Positions 50,998 to 62,266 of a stretch of DNA of 64,000 nt are shown here, one piece after another. This DNA comes from Azolla caroliniana. Its lineage: Eukaryota > Polypodiophyta. The first letter of the stretch is position 1, and every line of letters begins with the position of its first letter. The notes beneath the pieces are model-generated. The model was given only the letters and a program-made list of their open reading frames with translations. It was not told the origin of the DNA and did not search any database. A program made the translations under genes and the position numbers. The stretch spans positions 5,828,001-5,892,000 of the forward strand of contig JBHGNT010000004.1 of NCBI GenBank assembly GCA_043228905.1, in the 5' to 3' direction.

Positions 50998-53006
50998 ATC
51001 TAAGTGAACCCAAATGGGAGATAAAGGAACAACATAATTTTTCATGTTACGAGAACCCATCATAATGTTGTATCAATCGAACAACTACAACATGAGAATG
51101 GTACCATCATGTCAGACCCACATGTCATGAGAGCGATAGTCATGCACTACTATTCCAATTTACTATCATTGAAGACCTTTTTCACTAAAGATTTAACATT
51201 TCAATCCCATGTTTGGAATATGTTGGAACAAAAAATAACATCATACATGAATGCTCAACTTCAAGAAGTATTTTCTTATGACAAAATGAGTGAAGCACGT
51301 CAAGCTTTGCTTAAACATAGATGCCCATGTATGGATGGTTTAACCCCAACATTCTTCCTTATTGGGACTTGTTCAAGGGAGATTTATGTACAACCTTCCA
51401 ATGAATTCTTTCTAGTGATGGTTGTATGCCTCAACATTTAAAGAAAGACTAATTTACCTTATGCCTAAGTCAGAGGCTCCCTTCACTTGACATCAAGAAA
51501 TGGTGCCCTATTACAATACTCAACACGGTTAATAAAATCTTGGCTAAAGCAATTGGTATATGCTTTCGAACTATATTGCATATAGTTATCCACTCAGTCC
51601 AAACAAGTTTCATTCAAGAATGAAGTACATCGAATAATGGGATTTGTTACACTAGCATCCAGATCTAAATAAAAGTTGGCAATTGGTATGCTAGATTTTT
51701 AGAAAGCTTATGACCTTGCTATTTGGGACTTTTTGCAAGGTGCATTAGCTAGGTCAAGAATGGATTATTACAAGCATTTCCTCCTTGTATAGCTCAACTC
51801 AAAGCCAAGTTTTATTGGCTAGAAATTATAACTCTCTTTTTATTATTACACAGTCAATTAGACAAGGTTGCCTTTGGCTCCTTTCTTATTTCTGTTTTTT
51901 GCTTAGGTAATGATTTTCTTTTTGAATGCTAGTAACATTGGTTTACATGGACGACATATCCCATTCTCAAATGCAAAATTAAGGGAAGCTGAATTTGCAG
52001 ATAAAACCGCCTTATATTTACATGGTGATTTGGATAACCTCCATAAAACTGAAATGGCCCTAGGTACATTCTATAAGGCTTCTGGGGTATTGTTAATTGG
52101 AACAAATACATGGCATTTTGGGTTGGGGATGAAGACCCTACATTATGGAATCTGCATCCACAAATTTGTTGGATCCTACGAGTTACCCCAGTTCAGTATA
52201 TAGGATGTACAATAGGTATTGATTCATCAACAAAAATCAAGTGGCACCTGCACCCCTCTTACTAACATTAAGGAAAAAGTTATTATTATGGAGTTCAGCC
52301 AAGTTGTCTTTTGTAGGATGCATCATAGTTGCCAACCAAGTATTATTGTCAACAACATGGTATGTTTTGTCTTGTTGGATCTTTTTCCAAGTCACGCATC
52401 TAGTTTGCTTCATAATTGCCAACCAACCTTGTGTCCTTCATTCAACAAAAGTTTCACCCACACCCTTCTCTATGAAAGAAGGCCAAAGCTCTGTATTTTG
52501 AACCAAAGATTCCCTAGTTGGACGATTATTTGAATACAAAGGTCTTGTGGCTCCATTTGGCTTTCAACAAGTTCAAGTCTCTAGAAGGCGGCAATACATA
52601 GATTGATTCGAAATTTCTAGTGGTCTAAAAAAGTTGAGGGTCATGCTTGGTCTAAAGTTAAATATGGTCATTACCTTACCTCGTTCTGAAGGAGGACTAG
52701 GTATTATTGGTCTAGTAGACTAGTTTAGAGCATTGTTAACTAAATTGATTATTAGAGTATTTACTCCTGGCTAGAGTAATTATTGGTCGATCATTGTTTG
52801 GAATGCTTTCCTTGCTTAGGTGCTCCCTAGTCGATCGATGTAAACGGGATATTTAGGGGAAAATCGGAATACCTTCATCTTATGGATGGGATGACAAATT
52901 TATTTGAGCTATTTTTCCAGCATGGAAACAAGTTCTTACGTAGCTTGTTCCACAATAAACCCAAACCTACTCTTTATGATGAGTATTTAAGACAAATGTT
53001 ATTATG
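50998..53006 (+). pseudogene. LINE linker and reverse transcriptase, decayed
   Basis: Starts with a linker (MSDPHVMRAIVMHYYSNLLS, open 51109-51441, ending near MDGLTPTFF, a form of the PGPDGL-P-FF motif). RT fragments in several frames follow: NTVNKILAKAIGI, SVQTSFIQE, then a form of RQGCPLAP, FADKTALYLHGDL (the ADD motif as ADK) and GVLLNWNK-type sequence, and later GCTIGIDSSTKIKW. The last part (52850-53006) encodes HNKPKPTLYDEYLRQMLL. Stops are frequent. Confidence 0.78.
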
Positions 53007-53948
53007 TGAAAAGAATGGCGTGCGGAAGCAATATAGGAAACCGAACAATAGAAAACGCAGGTTTAATGGAAAGCTTAAGTTTGCATAGTACGCACGGGAG
53101 AGACAGAGAGAGAGTAAAAACCATAAGTATGTTCAAAAAATAATACTCGATCTGTACATACATCGTGCTCAGTGAGCACCTTTTATACAAGCCCTAACAA
53201 TCGTGCTCAGTGACACAAGTACTGACAGTACTTGATTGCTCATAAATGAGCCTCGACACTCACTCCCAAAATTATTCTTTTACGAGGAATATCTCTCTAA
53301 CGGCCTTTCGGTTTATGCACCGATACTATTAGAGATTAGGTACTAAAGTAAGCATAAAATAAGGATATATCAATGATAGATCTAGAAAGAATAGAGAGAA
53401 AAGAGAGAAAGAAGGGTGCCGATCCACCCGACCACCCCCGAGCGAAGGGATCGAGACGGACTCGAGCCTCGATCGGCGTCCCATACCACCGCCTTGGCGT
53501 CGAGTCGTACCTGGACGATAGCGCGCTTGCTACAAGAGTCGTTCCACTCACGGACAGAGTCTCGACGTAGTCAATGCATGCCCCAATGAGGGTAGCTAGG
53601 CCTCTTATTTATAGTAATTCTCAAGGCCCCCAGCCATGTTCACACTTGGCCTCATGGGTTGTCTCAATCCCGAGGATTAAAAGTAATCCTCCCCTTCTTT
53701 AGACTCTTTGTTTAACCCTCACACTTATCCACGTGTATAGAATACTACGACAATTCTCACCACGGGATATTATATGGTCATGCCCGTAACAGATACGGCC
53801 TCTCATTACGCACCGGTTTGCGTACCGGTTTACGTACCGGTTTACGCATCCGTTTTACGCACTGGTCCGGCCTAACCGATCGGTCCCAACCGATCCGGTC
53901 CCCGGCTTGCTCAACCAATCCAACCGATGTTGAGCTTGTCTCTCAACA
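53007..53948 (-). repeat. CB 3' LTR, interrupted
   Basis: TGAAAAGAATGGCG to TCTCTCAACA. Removing the 465-bp insertion and its duplication leaves about 472 bp against 448 bp in the partner. The surplus is about two extra copies of a 12-13-base unit (ACCGGTTTACGT) near 53815-53850. Confidence 0.9.
53327..53791 (-). mobile_element. Solo LTR inside the CB 3' LTR
   Basis: 465 bp absent from the other CB LTR, flanked by GATAC (53322-53326, 53792-53796). On the minus strand it starts TGTTACGGGC and ends TCTAATA; the terminal CA has become TA. No other copy of this LTR family is seen in the window. Confidence 0.8.
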
Positions 53949-53963
53949 CTCCCCCTCAAGCTC
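53949..53963 (-). other. CB polypurine tract next to the 3' LTR
   Basis: GCTTGAGGGGGAG on the minus strand directly before TGTTGAGAGAC. A second copy of the tract lies at 54471-54485. Confidence 0.8.
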
Positions 53964-54485
53964 AACTTGAGGCTCTTCGGGATCTTCCGGATCACCGCTC
54001 ATGTTCCTCCTGGCTCCACGCTTCGCTCGCCCTCCTCGGCTTGTTCGACTCCACGCGCTTCGACCCTTCCGGTCGGCTTGTCTGCTCCCACGACCCTTCA
54101 TAGCTCCCTTGTTGTCGTGGTGTTGGCGCTTCTCCTATTGCCTTCTTATCCGCTTGGCCCTCGGTTGATTCAGTGTATCTGAATCAAACATCCGAACCGA
54201 CTCGGCTACCTCCGATCGGTTTTCGCTCTCGTCCGAGTTGGTTGTCTCCAACTCGTCTTCGGTCTTCTTGCCCTTGACGGCGTCATCTCCCCCATGCTTG
54301 GTTGACTTCGGCTCTTCCTTTCGGCTGCTCCCTTTATGTCCGCTTCAGGATTCTTCCGCGGATCCGCCCTCGGCTTCTTCAGCCGATCCGAAGTCAAATT
54401 CGTCATCTGACTCGGCGTCGTGATCTTCTCTGCTCCTTTCTTGCTTCCTTCCATGGTCATTCAAAACATCTCTCCCCCTCAAGTT
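53950..54485 (-). pseudogene. CB C-terminal extension after RNase H
   Basis: In frame with RNase H and beyond the position where CA pol ends, about 170 codons continue to the LTR. An acidic part comes first (DHDAESDDEFDFGSAEEAEG), then a charged part (DELETTNSDESENRSEVAES), then an arginine/glycine-rich basic tail (RTSRGGRAKRGARRN), ending GDPEDPEEPQVELEGE. Two stops, plus one in RNase H just before it, are each one C-to-T step from CGA or CAG. The segment lies between two copies of the polypurine tract. I recognise no domain. Confidence 0.6.
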
Positions 54486-57400
54486 TGGCATGTCGAGGTG
54501 ACGCAACCCAAGCGCACCCGAGAATTGTCACAACTTGTCTAGTCCAAGAGGCTTGGTGAAGATGTCGGCGGTCTGCCGATCCATCGGAACATGTTGAAGT
54601 TCAACTTTACCAAAAAGGACATGCTCACGGACGAAATGGTAGTGCACCTCAATGTGCTTGGTCCGTGCGTGGAAGATGGGGTTCTTCGTAAGCTGGATGC
54701 TGCTGAGGTTGTCACAGTAGATCATCGTTGGATCAGACACCTCTACTTGCAGATCCTTAAGTAGCCACTGCAACCATATGGCTTCGCATGTCGCGACAAC
54801 TGCTCCTCAGTACTCGGCTTCGGTGCTCGACAGTGCAACTGTCGACTGCTTCTTACTGCTCCACGCTACCGCAGCACTCCCAAGAGAGAACGCGTATCCG
54901 GACCTGGATCGGCGATCGGTAGCGTTGCCGGCCCAATCAACATCGGTGTAGCCGACCAACTGCGAGATTGTACCAGTCCGATATAGCAGTCCCCGGTCCT
55001 TAGTGCCGCTTACGTATCGCAATACGCATTACACACATTGAAGGTGCTCCTCAGTAGGTCGCGCCATGAACTGACTGATCACCCCGACCGGATAACTGAG
55101 ATCGGGCCGGGTGATTGTCAAGTAGATAAGGCTTCCGACAATTTGTCGGAACCTCGTCGGGTCACATACCTTGTCGGAATTAGGGCGAAGCTTGACGGTT
55201 CTATCTAGAGGAGTCGAGACGGACTTACAATCGGCCATCCCGAATTTGAAGAGCATATTCAACGTGTAATGACGTTGGCTGATCAGTATGCCTTCGGATG
55301 TGCGGATCACTTCGACCCCGAGGAAGTAATGAAGGTCTCCCAGATCCTTCATGTCGAATGATGCCGCAAGCTGGAGCTTCACGCGATTGATTTCACTTAG
55401 GTCGGCGCCGGTGATGACCAAGTCATCAACATAAAGTAGAATACTAATCGGCCCGAGTCGACCTTTCCGGATGAATAGTGATGAGTTCGATTTCGACGTC
55501 ACAAAGCCCATCCGACGCAGTTGTTACGTGATCTTCCTGTTCCAAGCACGCGGAGCTTGCTTTAGTCCGTAAAGGGACTTCTTCAATCGGCACACCGCCG
55601 AAGTGTTCATTCCGAAGTGAAATCCGGGGGGTTGTACTATGTACACCTGTTCTTCAAGCTCACCTTGCAAGAACGCATTCTTTACATCCATCTGATGTAA
55701 GTGCCACACCTTTCCCGCATCTACCACAAGCAAAACACGAGCGGTCGTCATCTTCGCAACCGGCGCAAACGTCTCATTGTAGTCGATGCCGTGTTTCTGG
55801 AGGAGCCTTTTGCCACTAACAGACCTTGTATCGGTTGACCGAGCCATCGGTGTTGTACTTGACCTTGTACACCCACCTACATCCGATCGGCTTCACACCC
55901 TTCGGTGTGTCAACCAGGTCCCAGGTCGCGTTTTCCACCAATGCGTGCATCTCTTCCTCCATCGCGGCGCGCCAATTCGCGTCCTTAGCCGTTTCTGCGT
56001 AGCTCTCCGGCTCACGCACTTCCGCTACACGGGTCATGTACGCATAATGATGTGCCATGTACTCGTTGTGTCTGAACCGCACCACTGGGTTCTTCTGGCG
56101 GGTAGATCGGCGTAATTGGTCATTAGCCGATGTCGAGGTCTTCTCGGCCGACGCGGACTTCGCTCTTGAAGACCCGTCACCGCTTCCCTCGGAGTCGAAC
56201 TCACGTCGGTCTGACTCGTTCCTATCCGTGCCGGAATTCGACACCTTCTCCTTCCCTTTCTCTTTGCGCATAAGCCGTCTCCTCGGCTTCCTGCACGGGG
56301 AATGCATGGCTGAGTCTCCACTACTCACCAGCTCTTCATCGGACTGGTCGAACCGACTCAATCGTCCATGCAATCCACTTAACCAAAACGAAATCGGACT
56401 CTCTTCGCGGGTCCCGATTTCAGGCTTATCCGGAGGCATCTCAGTCTCACTGACCGCATTGTTAGAGCTCGGATTGGAGTTGAGGTCCGGAGTCGGAGGC
56501 AAGTATCAGGGCACGGACTCGTCAAACACAACGTCGCGGCTCATGTGCGTTTGTTTGGTGCGTGGGTTATAACACTTATAACCCTTCTGCTCGTCCGAAT
56601 AACTGACCAAGATGCATTTCTTGGCCTTTGCGTCCAGCTTCCTCCGTTTCTCCTTCGACACATGCACATACGCAATGCTACCGAAAACTCGTAAGTGTCG
56701 CAAGTTCGGCTTCGTTTCGAAATATAGCTCATGCGCCGACACTTTGTCTCCGATCCGGTTTTGGATGTATACTGCGGTCCTTACCGCCTCGGCCTAGTAG
56801 AACTTGGGCAAGTTCTTCTCCTCCAGCATTTCCCGTGCCACTTCCACAACCATCCGATTTTTACTCTCGGCCACGCCGTTTTGCTCCGGCGTGTATCTAC
56901 AACTGAATTCGCGCTGAATTCCCATATGTTGTAGATAACTGTTGAATTGACTGGAAAAGTATTCTTTTCCGCCATTCGACCGCAGGCACTTGATCTTCCT
57001 TCCTGTTTCTGTTTCCACGAACCCTTTGAGGTCCCGAAAATAGTCGAAGACTTCGCTCTTCCTCTCAATGAGGTAGATCCACGTGTGCCGCATGTAGTCG
57101 TCGATGAAGGAGACGAAATATCGGCTCCCGCCAAGACTAACGTTTTGTGCTAGCCCCCACACATCGGAGTGTATCAAGTCGACCTTGTTCCGGCTCCGAT
57201 TACGCTCGTTGGGGAAGGGAAGTCGGTGTTGCTTCCCAAGCTAGCAGGCTTCACAAATTTGTGCCTTCCAGCCACTAAATTTGAGCAATCCGAACACCAC
57301 CTGTTTCGATTGCAGGTCCTGAAGTCGTTGGTAGTTGACGTGGCCTATCCGCTTGTGCCATAAGTCGATGTCCGACTCAACTTTTTGTCCCTTCGTGAAC

Positions 57401-58770
57401 ATTGCGGTGCCACCATCAGTAGAGTCGAGGATGAACATCCTCCCATCTTTGCGCCCTTGCGCAATAATATGGCCTTCTTCCTCAATGAAGCACCCGAGGT
57501 GTGTAAACCGGACCTCCATCCCTTGGTCGACGATCTGTCCGACCGACACCAAGTTCTTCGTGATTGTCAGAACGTGTAACACGTTCATAAGTTTCCCTTT
57601 CTGCCCGACATGGCTCAAGGGAACTTCACCGTCATTCGCGATCGGATGCGGAGTGTCGTCTCCGGTTGCGACTACTCTTGGTTGCATCGGTTTCTCAAGG
57701 TATGAAAACCACTCCTTGTGGCACGTCATGTGGTTTGACACGCCGGAGTCGACGTACCACACCTCGTCCAATTTCGGGGCGGACTGCTTCATTGAGTTTG
57801 TTTCCTGTCTCATCACGAAGACTGACCCTTTTCCGGCTTCTCCGGATCCTTCGGCATAGTGCGATAGTTGCCGATTTCCTTTGTCGGTCTATTTGGAACC
57901 TGTTCCGGACCCGGTTCTCTCCGAACCGGCGCGTTTTTTCCAGCACTCGCTCTCCCTATGGCCTTTCTTGCCACAGTACCAGCATTCCGCGGCGGATTTC
58001 CCTTGCCGGTTCTCGTCACCTCGACTCCCCCTGTTTCCGGAGGGTCCGGAATTGCTGTCGGCATCACTTCGGTGCCTTCTTCCTTGATCCCGTCGGCCGC
58101 CTCCATTGCGTACCGACTCGCCTCGTCCACCACGATCACGGGGCCTATCTCCCTCCGTGTACAACATCTTGCTATCGGCATGCGTGCTTGTCGACGCACC
58201 CACGTGGTTCTCCTCTATAAGGAGCATCGACTGTAAGTCGAAAAACGACGATGTATTCTCCCGTGTACACACAACAATTTGGAACGCTCCGAACTTTGAC
58301 GCCAAACCCCCGAGACAGACCTGGACCATCTCGCTTTCCTCGATGTTCACATCGATGGAGGCTAAGGAGTCGCATATGTCCTTGATCTTCGAGGTATAGT
58401 TAGCCACCGACAAATCGCGTTGTCATAGGTTGCTCAACTCCTATTGGAGCTAAAGCTTCCTGGCTATGGTGCTTGCGGCGAAGTTCTTCTTCAGATTTTC
58501 CCACGCACCCTTCGGCGTTTTTGCATCCCAAACGTAGCTTAATAGTTGTTCGCCCACACAAGACGCGAAACAGTACAACACTCTGCTCGCCGATTGTTCC
58601 CACACCGGGAAGTCTTTGTGTGTCGAATCGGGTGCTGTGTCATTTGCTCCATCGACATAACTCCAGTAACCGTGTCCGAGCAGGTACTGGTGCATCTTGT
58701 AGGACCAAGATGCGTAGTTGGTTCTGTCGAGCTTCTCCGTCGAAAGCGAGCTAGCCATTCCTCTGTCCAT
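54486..58770 (-). pseudogene. CB gag-pol, lightly damaged
   Basis: Gag starts at 58770 (MDRGMASSLSTEKLD; an in-frame ATG follows at 58758). The zinc knuckle is CWYCGKKGHRESEC near 57975. Protease and GAG-pre-integrase are at 57816-57241 (WYVDSGVSNHMTCHKEWF, LWHKRIGHVNYQRL). The integrase core is at 57177-56794 (FIDDYMRHTWIYL, RSNGGKEYF, EQNGVAES), with the rest to 56506. RT is at 56502-55029 ([53 protein letters not shown]). RNase H is at 55022-54486 (YTDVDWAGNA, STEAEY, IYCDNLSSIQLTKNP, ADIFTKPLGLDK). Breaks: three stops in gag near 58440, a stop after LPKFY, one before YLPPTPDL and frame changes near 55840 and 55520. Most stops are one C-to-T or G-to-A step from sense. Confidence 0.9.
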
Positions 58771-58840
58771 CGGTTTTCTTGTTCTTCTTCGTTGGTTTTT
58801 CCTTCAAGCAAAGTCGGCTGCAGAGGTTCTCAACCCTCAC

Positions 58841-58852
58841 GCTTTGATACCA
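58841..58852 (-). other. CB primer-binding site
   Basis: TGGTATCAAAGC on the minus strand, touching the 5' LTR; one base differs from the CA and CC sites. Confidence 0.88.
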
Positions 58853-59300
58853 TGAAAAGAATGGTGTGCGGAAGCAATATAGGAAACCGAACAACAGAAA
58901 ACGCAGGTTTAATGGAAAGCTTAAGTTTGCATAGTACGCACGGGAGAGACAAAGAGAGAGTAAAAACCAGAAGTATGTTCAAAAAATAATACTCGATCTG
59001 TACATACATCGTGCTCAGTGAGCACCTTTTATACAAGCCCTAACAATCGTGCTCAGTGACACAAGTACTGACAGTACTTGACTGCTCATAAATGAGCCTC
59101 GACACTCACTCCCAAAATTATTCTTTTACGAGGAATATCTCTCTAACGGCCTTTCGGTTTACGCACTGATACGGCCTCTTGTTACGCACCGGTTTATGCA
59201 TCCGTTTTACGCACCGGTTCGGCCTAACTGACCGGTCCCAACTGATCCGGTCCCCGGCTTGCTCAGCCAATCCGGCTGATGTTGAGCTTGTCTCTCAACA
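58853..59300 (-). repeat. CB 5' LTR
   Basis: 448 bp, partner of 53007-53948. Its outer end TGTTGAG-CTTGTCT-CTCAACA forms the same kind of hairpin as in CA. Confidence 0.93.
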
Positions 59301-59474
59301 TTATGGAACCCTTTGTTCACAACATCAAATGGGTTGGTGCTAGGTTCTAAACAATGGTTGGCTTGGGGAAAATGGCAAAAGGTCTTGCTAACTCAATCAA
59401 GACCTAATAGGTTTTTTTATTGGGCTCCTAGGAGGAACAAAAGCAAGGACTAGCTAGGATGCATAGAGGACAAA
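59301..59474 (+). pseudogene. LINE C-terminal piece
   Basis: Encodes NPLFTTSNGLVLGSKQWLAW and LLTQSRPNRFFYWAPRRN in frame with the piece ending at 53006. The end at 59474 abuts an LTR-like sequence. Confidence 0.6.
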
Positions 59475-59826
59475 TGTTAACTCTTAGGGCCGGACAATGG
59501 CCTAACACAGGGTGTCTACGGAAGACACTTCACCAAAGGGGTGTTACGGCAATAGGATTAGACTCAATGATTAATCCGACTTAATTAGGCTACTTAACAA
59601 GATCGTCCTTAATAATCACACGCGTAAGATATAACAATGAATGCAGAATGGCAATTAACACAGAGAGATAACAACACTAAGCTTTATTAATTAACCGCTC
59701 CTCATTACATTGTATCCGGGCCTTTAAATAGGTTTCCGGTCTGTAGTACAAAACGGTGCCATCCGCACCTATTCGGGATCGGTCCGGATCCAGAACGGCC
59801 TACCGATTCCGGTCCGTCCGTCCACA
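59475..59826 (-). repeat. LTR-like sequence
   Basis: Starts TGTTAACTCTTAGGG and ends CCGTCCGTCCACA (TG...CA) on the plus strand, between the LINE and the coiled-coil frame. It could be the 3' LTR of the minus-strand element encoding that frame. No partner LTR, purine tract or TSD was found. Confidence 0.4.
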
Positions 59827-59829
59827 CTC

Positions 59830-61648
59830 ATAGCTTACATACAACCATTCCTAATAATTAAATAACTCCTTCGTTTCACACTCTGGACTCCTTTGCCGGC
59901 CAGTAACACATGGCACGCCCATGGGACAGTACTTTGTACGTCGAATCCACCATCCAACCCTTGCTATTCTTCGTCCAAAATATCCAGAATGCTTTGTTCG
60001 AGAGTCTCCAATGGTTCATCTGGAATTGGTTGTTGTTGTTGTTGTTGTTGTGGTTGCTATTGCTGCTTTGTTGATTGCTGCTGCGACTAGTCCTTTGGTG
60101 GCTGTTGCGGCTGCTCCTCCGTTTGTTCCTCTGACACCGGCGTTTCCGTCGTAGCGGTCTCTGGTTGATTGGTTCCGGCCTGGCCCTCGACCGGCGACGG
60201 TTCCTCATCACTAAGGTTAACCGTTGTCGCTTCCCGTGCTTTTTCTTCCCGAACCCGGGACCGCTCGTAACTTTCAAACTAGATTTGAGCGTCCAGCCTA
60301 TCATCGTCTAGCTGAGCTACGAGTTGTCGAACCTGCGCCAGCTGTTCATCCGCTAGGACTTGGAAGTCTTCGGCCAACTCATCCCGTATGGCGGTGAAGT
60401 CCTCGGAAGTCAACGTGTAACAATCATCTCCTTCCTTCCGCCGGTTTGCCACGTTTGCCCGTAGCAATTGGAGTTCCGCCGCATTTTGTGCCCACTTTGT
60501 CCACCATCTTACGGAGCTTTCGTCAATCCAGCGTTTTGTGTAATTCAGCCATGCCTGGAGGATGCACTGAATCCGGCCTGTTCCCAATTGCGATTTGATC
60601 TCCGCCGCTTGCCGTTCCTCCTTCAATTGCTTGATGATTTTGACGTTGTCTTCCGCCTGCTCCTTGTAATGCATCAATTGCCTTTGATATGTGCTTTGTA
60701 ATTTTTGCAATACCGTTCACGCTCTCTCCTTTTCTTCCTATTGTTGCCTCTGGAGCTCCATCTGGACCTTCTCCGCCTCGTCAACCGTCTTGTATTTTCC
60801 GCACGTTCGTCGGCGATTGCCGTCGCGGCCCGATCAACTTCCTGCTGGAGCTCGGCCATCCATTCCTTATGCTCCGTTTCCAGCCGTTTGTAGTCCCGGT
60901 GCAGGTGCTCAAAATCATCTGTCTTTTGCTTGAGCCGTGCGTTGATCTGTCGACGGGCCCGGTCCTCGCGGTCCTTCTGCTGGCGAAGCTCTTCCTTTAG
61001 ACGTTCAATTTCCGTTTCCGCCATCTTCCGTAGCTTGTCCTTTTCCTGCAGCACTTTGTCTTTTTCCTCCCTTAGCCGGTCGTACGCTTGATGGCCTTTT
61101 CGGAGGCTCTCCTCTGCCCGGCGGAGGTTCTCAGCAGTCTTCTTTAATTCTGCTTCGGCCGTTGTCTTCAATTCCCGTTCCCGGCTCCTTAGCGCTTCTT
61201 GTGCGGCAAGTTCATCTCTCAATTCCACAAGCTCCTGGACTTGCGCCGCATCTCTCTCTAGAACGGTTTCCGTTGTCGGGGTCTTATTGGTATGTAAAGG
61301 TTGATCTGTTTCTTTATTCTGTACACTTACCGGAGTCACTGGTGTTTGGATCTGTGTTGCCGTTAAGGCCATTTTGGCCATCTCTACCGTGACCTAATCC
61401 AAGTCTTTTTCAAGGCACCGGATTCTGGACCGGGCCGTCTCTAGTTGTGCGGTTGTGACGAGAAATCGTTCGCTTTGCGCTCTTTCTTCCGCCTCAATAT
61501 ACCCCACTACTCCGGCAATCTATTTGCCTATCCACCGGAGCCACAGGCTACCGGTGCATTGTTGTTGTGCTTGCACGGTGGTTTGACAGATGGGCTTGCT
61601 TGTAGATGGGTGGTCCTGCCTGATTGCGCCGAGTTGCAATTCCATTTC
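59830..61648 (-). pseudogene. Unrecognised coiled-coil reading frame
   Basis: I do not recognise this gene. On the minus strand a nearly continuous frame runs from 61648. Parts in order: IEAEERAQSERFLVTTAQLE; a threonine/proline stretch (TPVTPVSVQNKETDQP); then, from about 61270 to 60790, a long heptad-like coiled coil (LREEKDKVLQEKDKLRKMAE, RLKEELRQQKDREDRARRQI). After a frameshift near 60790 the coil continues (YQRQLMHYKEQAEDNVKIIK), then a tryptophan-containing segment (AWLNYTKRWIDES), more helix (FTAIRDELAEDFQVLADEQL), then an acidic, glutamine-rich tail with a poly-Q run near 60040. No enzyme motif is present. It is probably a structural or gag-like frame of a non-autonomous retroelement. 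CC4 is inserted at 61649. Confidence 0.5.
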
Positions 61649-62256
61649 TGTAAGGAATCGACGCTTCGATTCACCTTCACCACTCGGCCACAACCGAGTA
61701 AGCGCGAATCAATGCAGCAGAAAATAGGAACCACAGAGAGAAACACACGAATACACAGGGATTAACGTGGAAAACCCTAGACGGGAAAGACCACGGGAGT
61801 ACAAGACTCCAAACCAAAACTATACAGAGAAGTATACAATGGCGAGCTGCAAGGCGACGACCTTGAGCTCGTTGTCCTCGCCACAGGTGGCGGAAATACA
61901 CAGAGGCGTCGTCCTCTTCCTCTCTCACGCTCTATCTCTCTCTCTCTCTCACGGCTGCTCCCTCTTCACTCCTCTTGAGTGGAAAAACAGAAAAATGATC
62001 AGCAGCAATAAAACAGTTTGCCCTAAGTCATATTTATACATATATGACTTTGGGGCTATTTACAACTATAGCCTCAAGGGCCCTTAGCAAACATATTCAC
62101 GGATATGTCCCCGCATCCGGATCTCTCTCCGGGTACATTCGTCATCCGGCTCCGAAGCCGGGGTCTTCATCATCCGGTTCCGAAACCGAAACCGGGCTCG
62201 TCGGCATTCATCTCCGACATCCGACCATCCCATCCGAAGGGACCGTAATCCCAACA
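61649..62256 (-). repeat. CC4 3' LTR
   Basis: 608 bp, TGTAAGGAATCGACG to GTAATCCCAACA. Close to the CC3 LTR but with scattered substitutions and a longer CT tract. Confidence 0.93.
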
Positions 62257-62266
62257 AACTCCCCCT

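Larger units (their letters stand above)
53007..59300 (-). mobile_element. Ty1/copia element CB, relative of CA
   Basis: Minus-strand element with LTRs 53007-53948 and 58853-59300 and perfect TSD TTATG (53002-53006, 59301-59305). The LINE frame MLL-WNPLF closes across it. The 3' LTR is longer because it carries a solo LTR and extra short repeats. Coding pieces match CA throughout, so CA and CB are one lineage; CB has an additional segment after RNase H. Confidence 0.93.
38160..59474 (+). mobile_element. Decayed LINE in five pieces
   Basis: Plus-strand pieces of one non-LTR element follow in the correct order: 38160-38685 (endonuclease), 39893-40044 and 45214-45669 (end of endonuclease and linker), 50998-53006 (linker, reverse transcriptase and beyond), 59301-59474 (C-terminal region). 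Each gap is an LTR element with a TSD: G5 (ATGAA), G4 (GTAT), CC3 (ATCTA), CB (TTATG). The LINE frame closes at each junction. Many stops show that it is ancient. No poly(A) tail or target duplication was found. Confidence 0.85.

Noticed and set aside
53373-53570. 65-codon frame with RIERKERKKGADPPD
   Set aside because: Lies in the solo LTR at 53327-53791, has no motif and no second copy to support coding.
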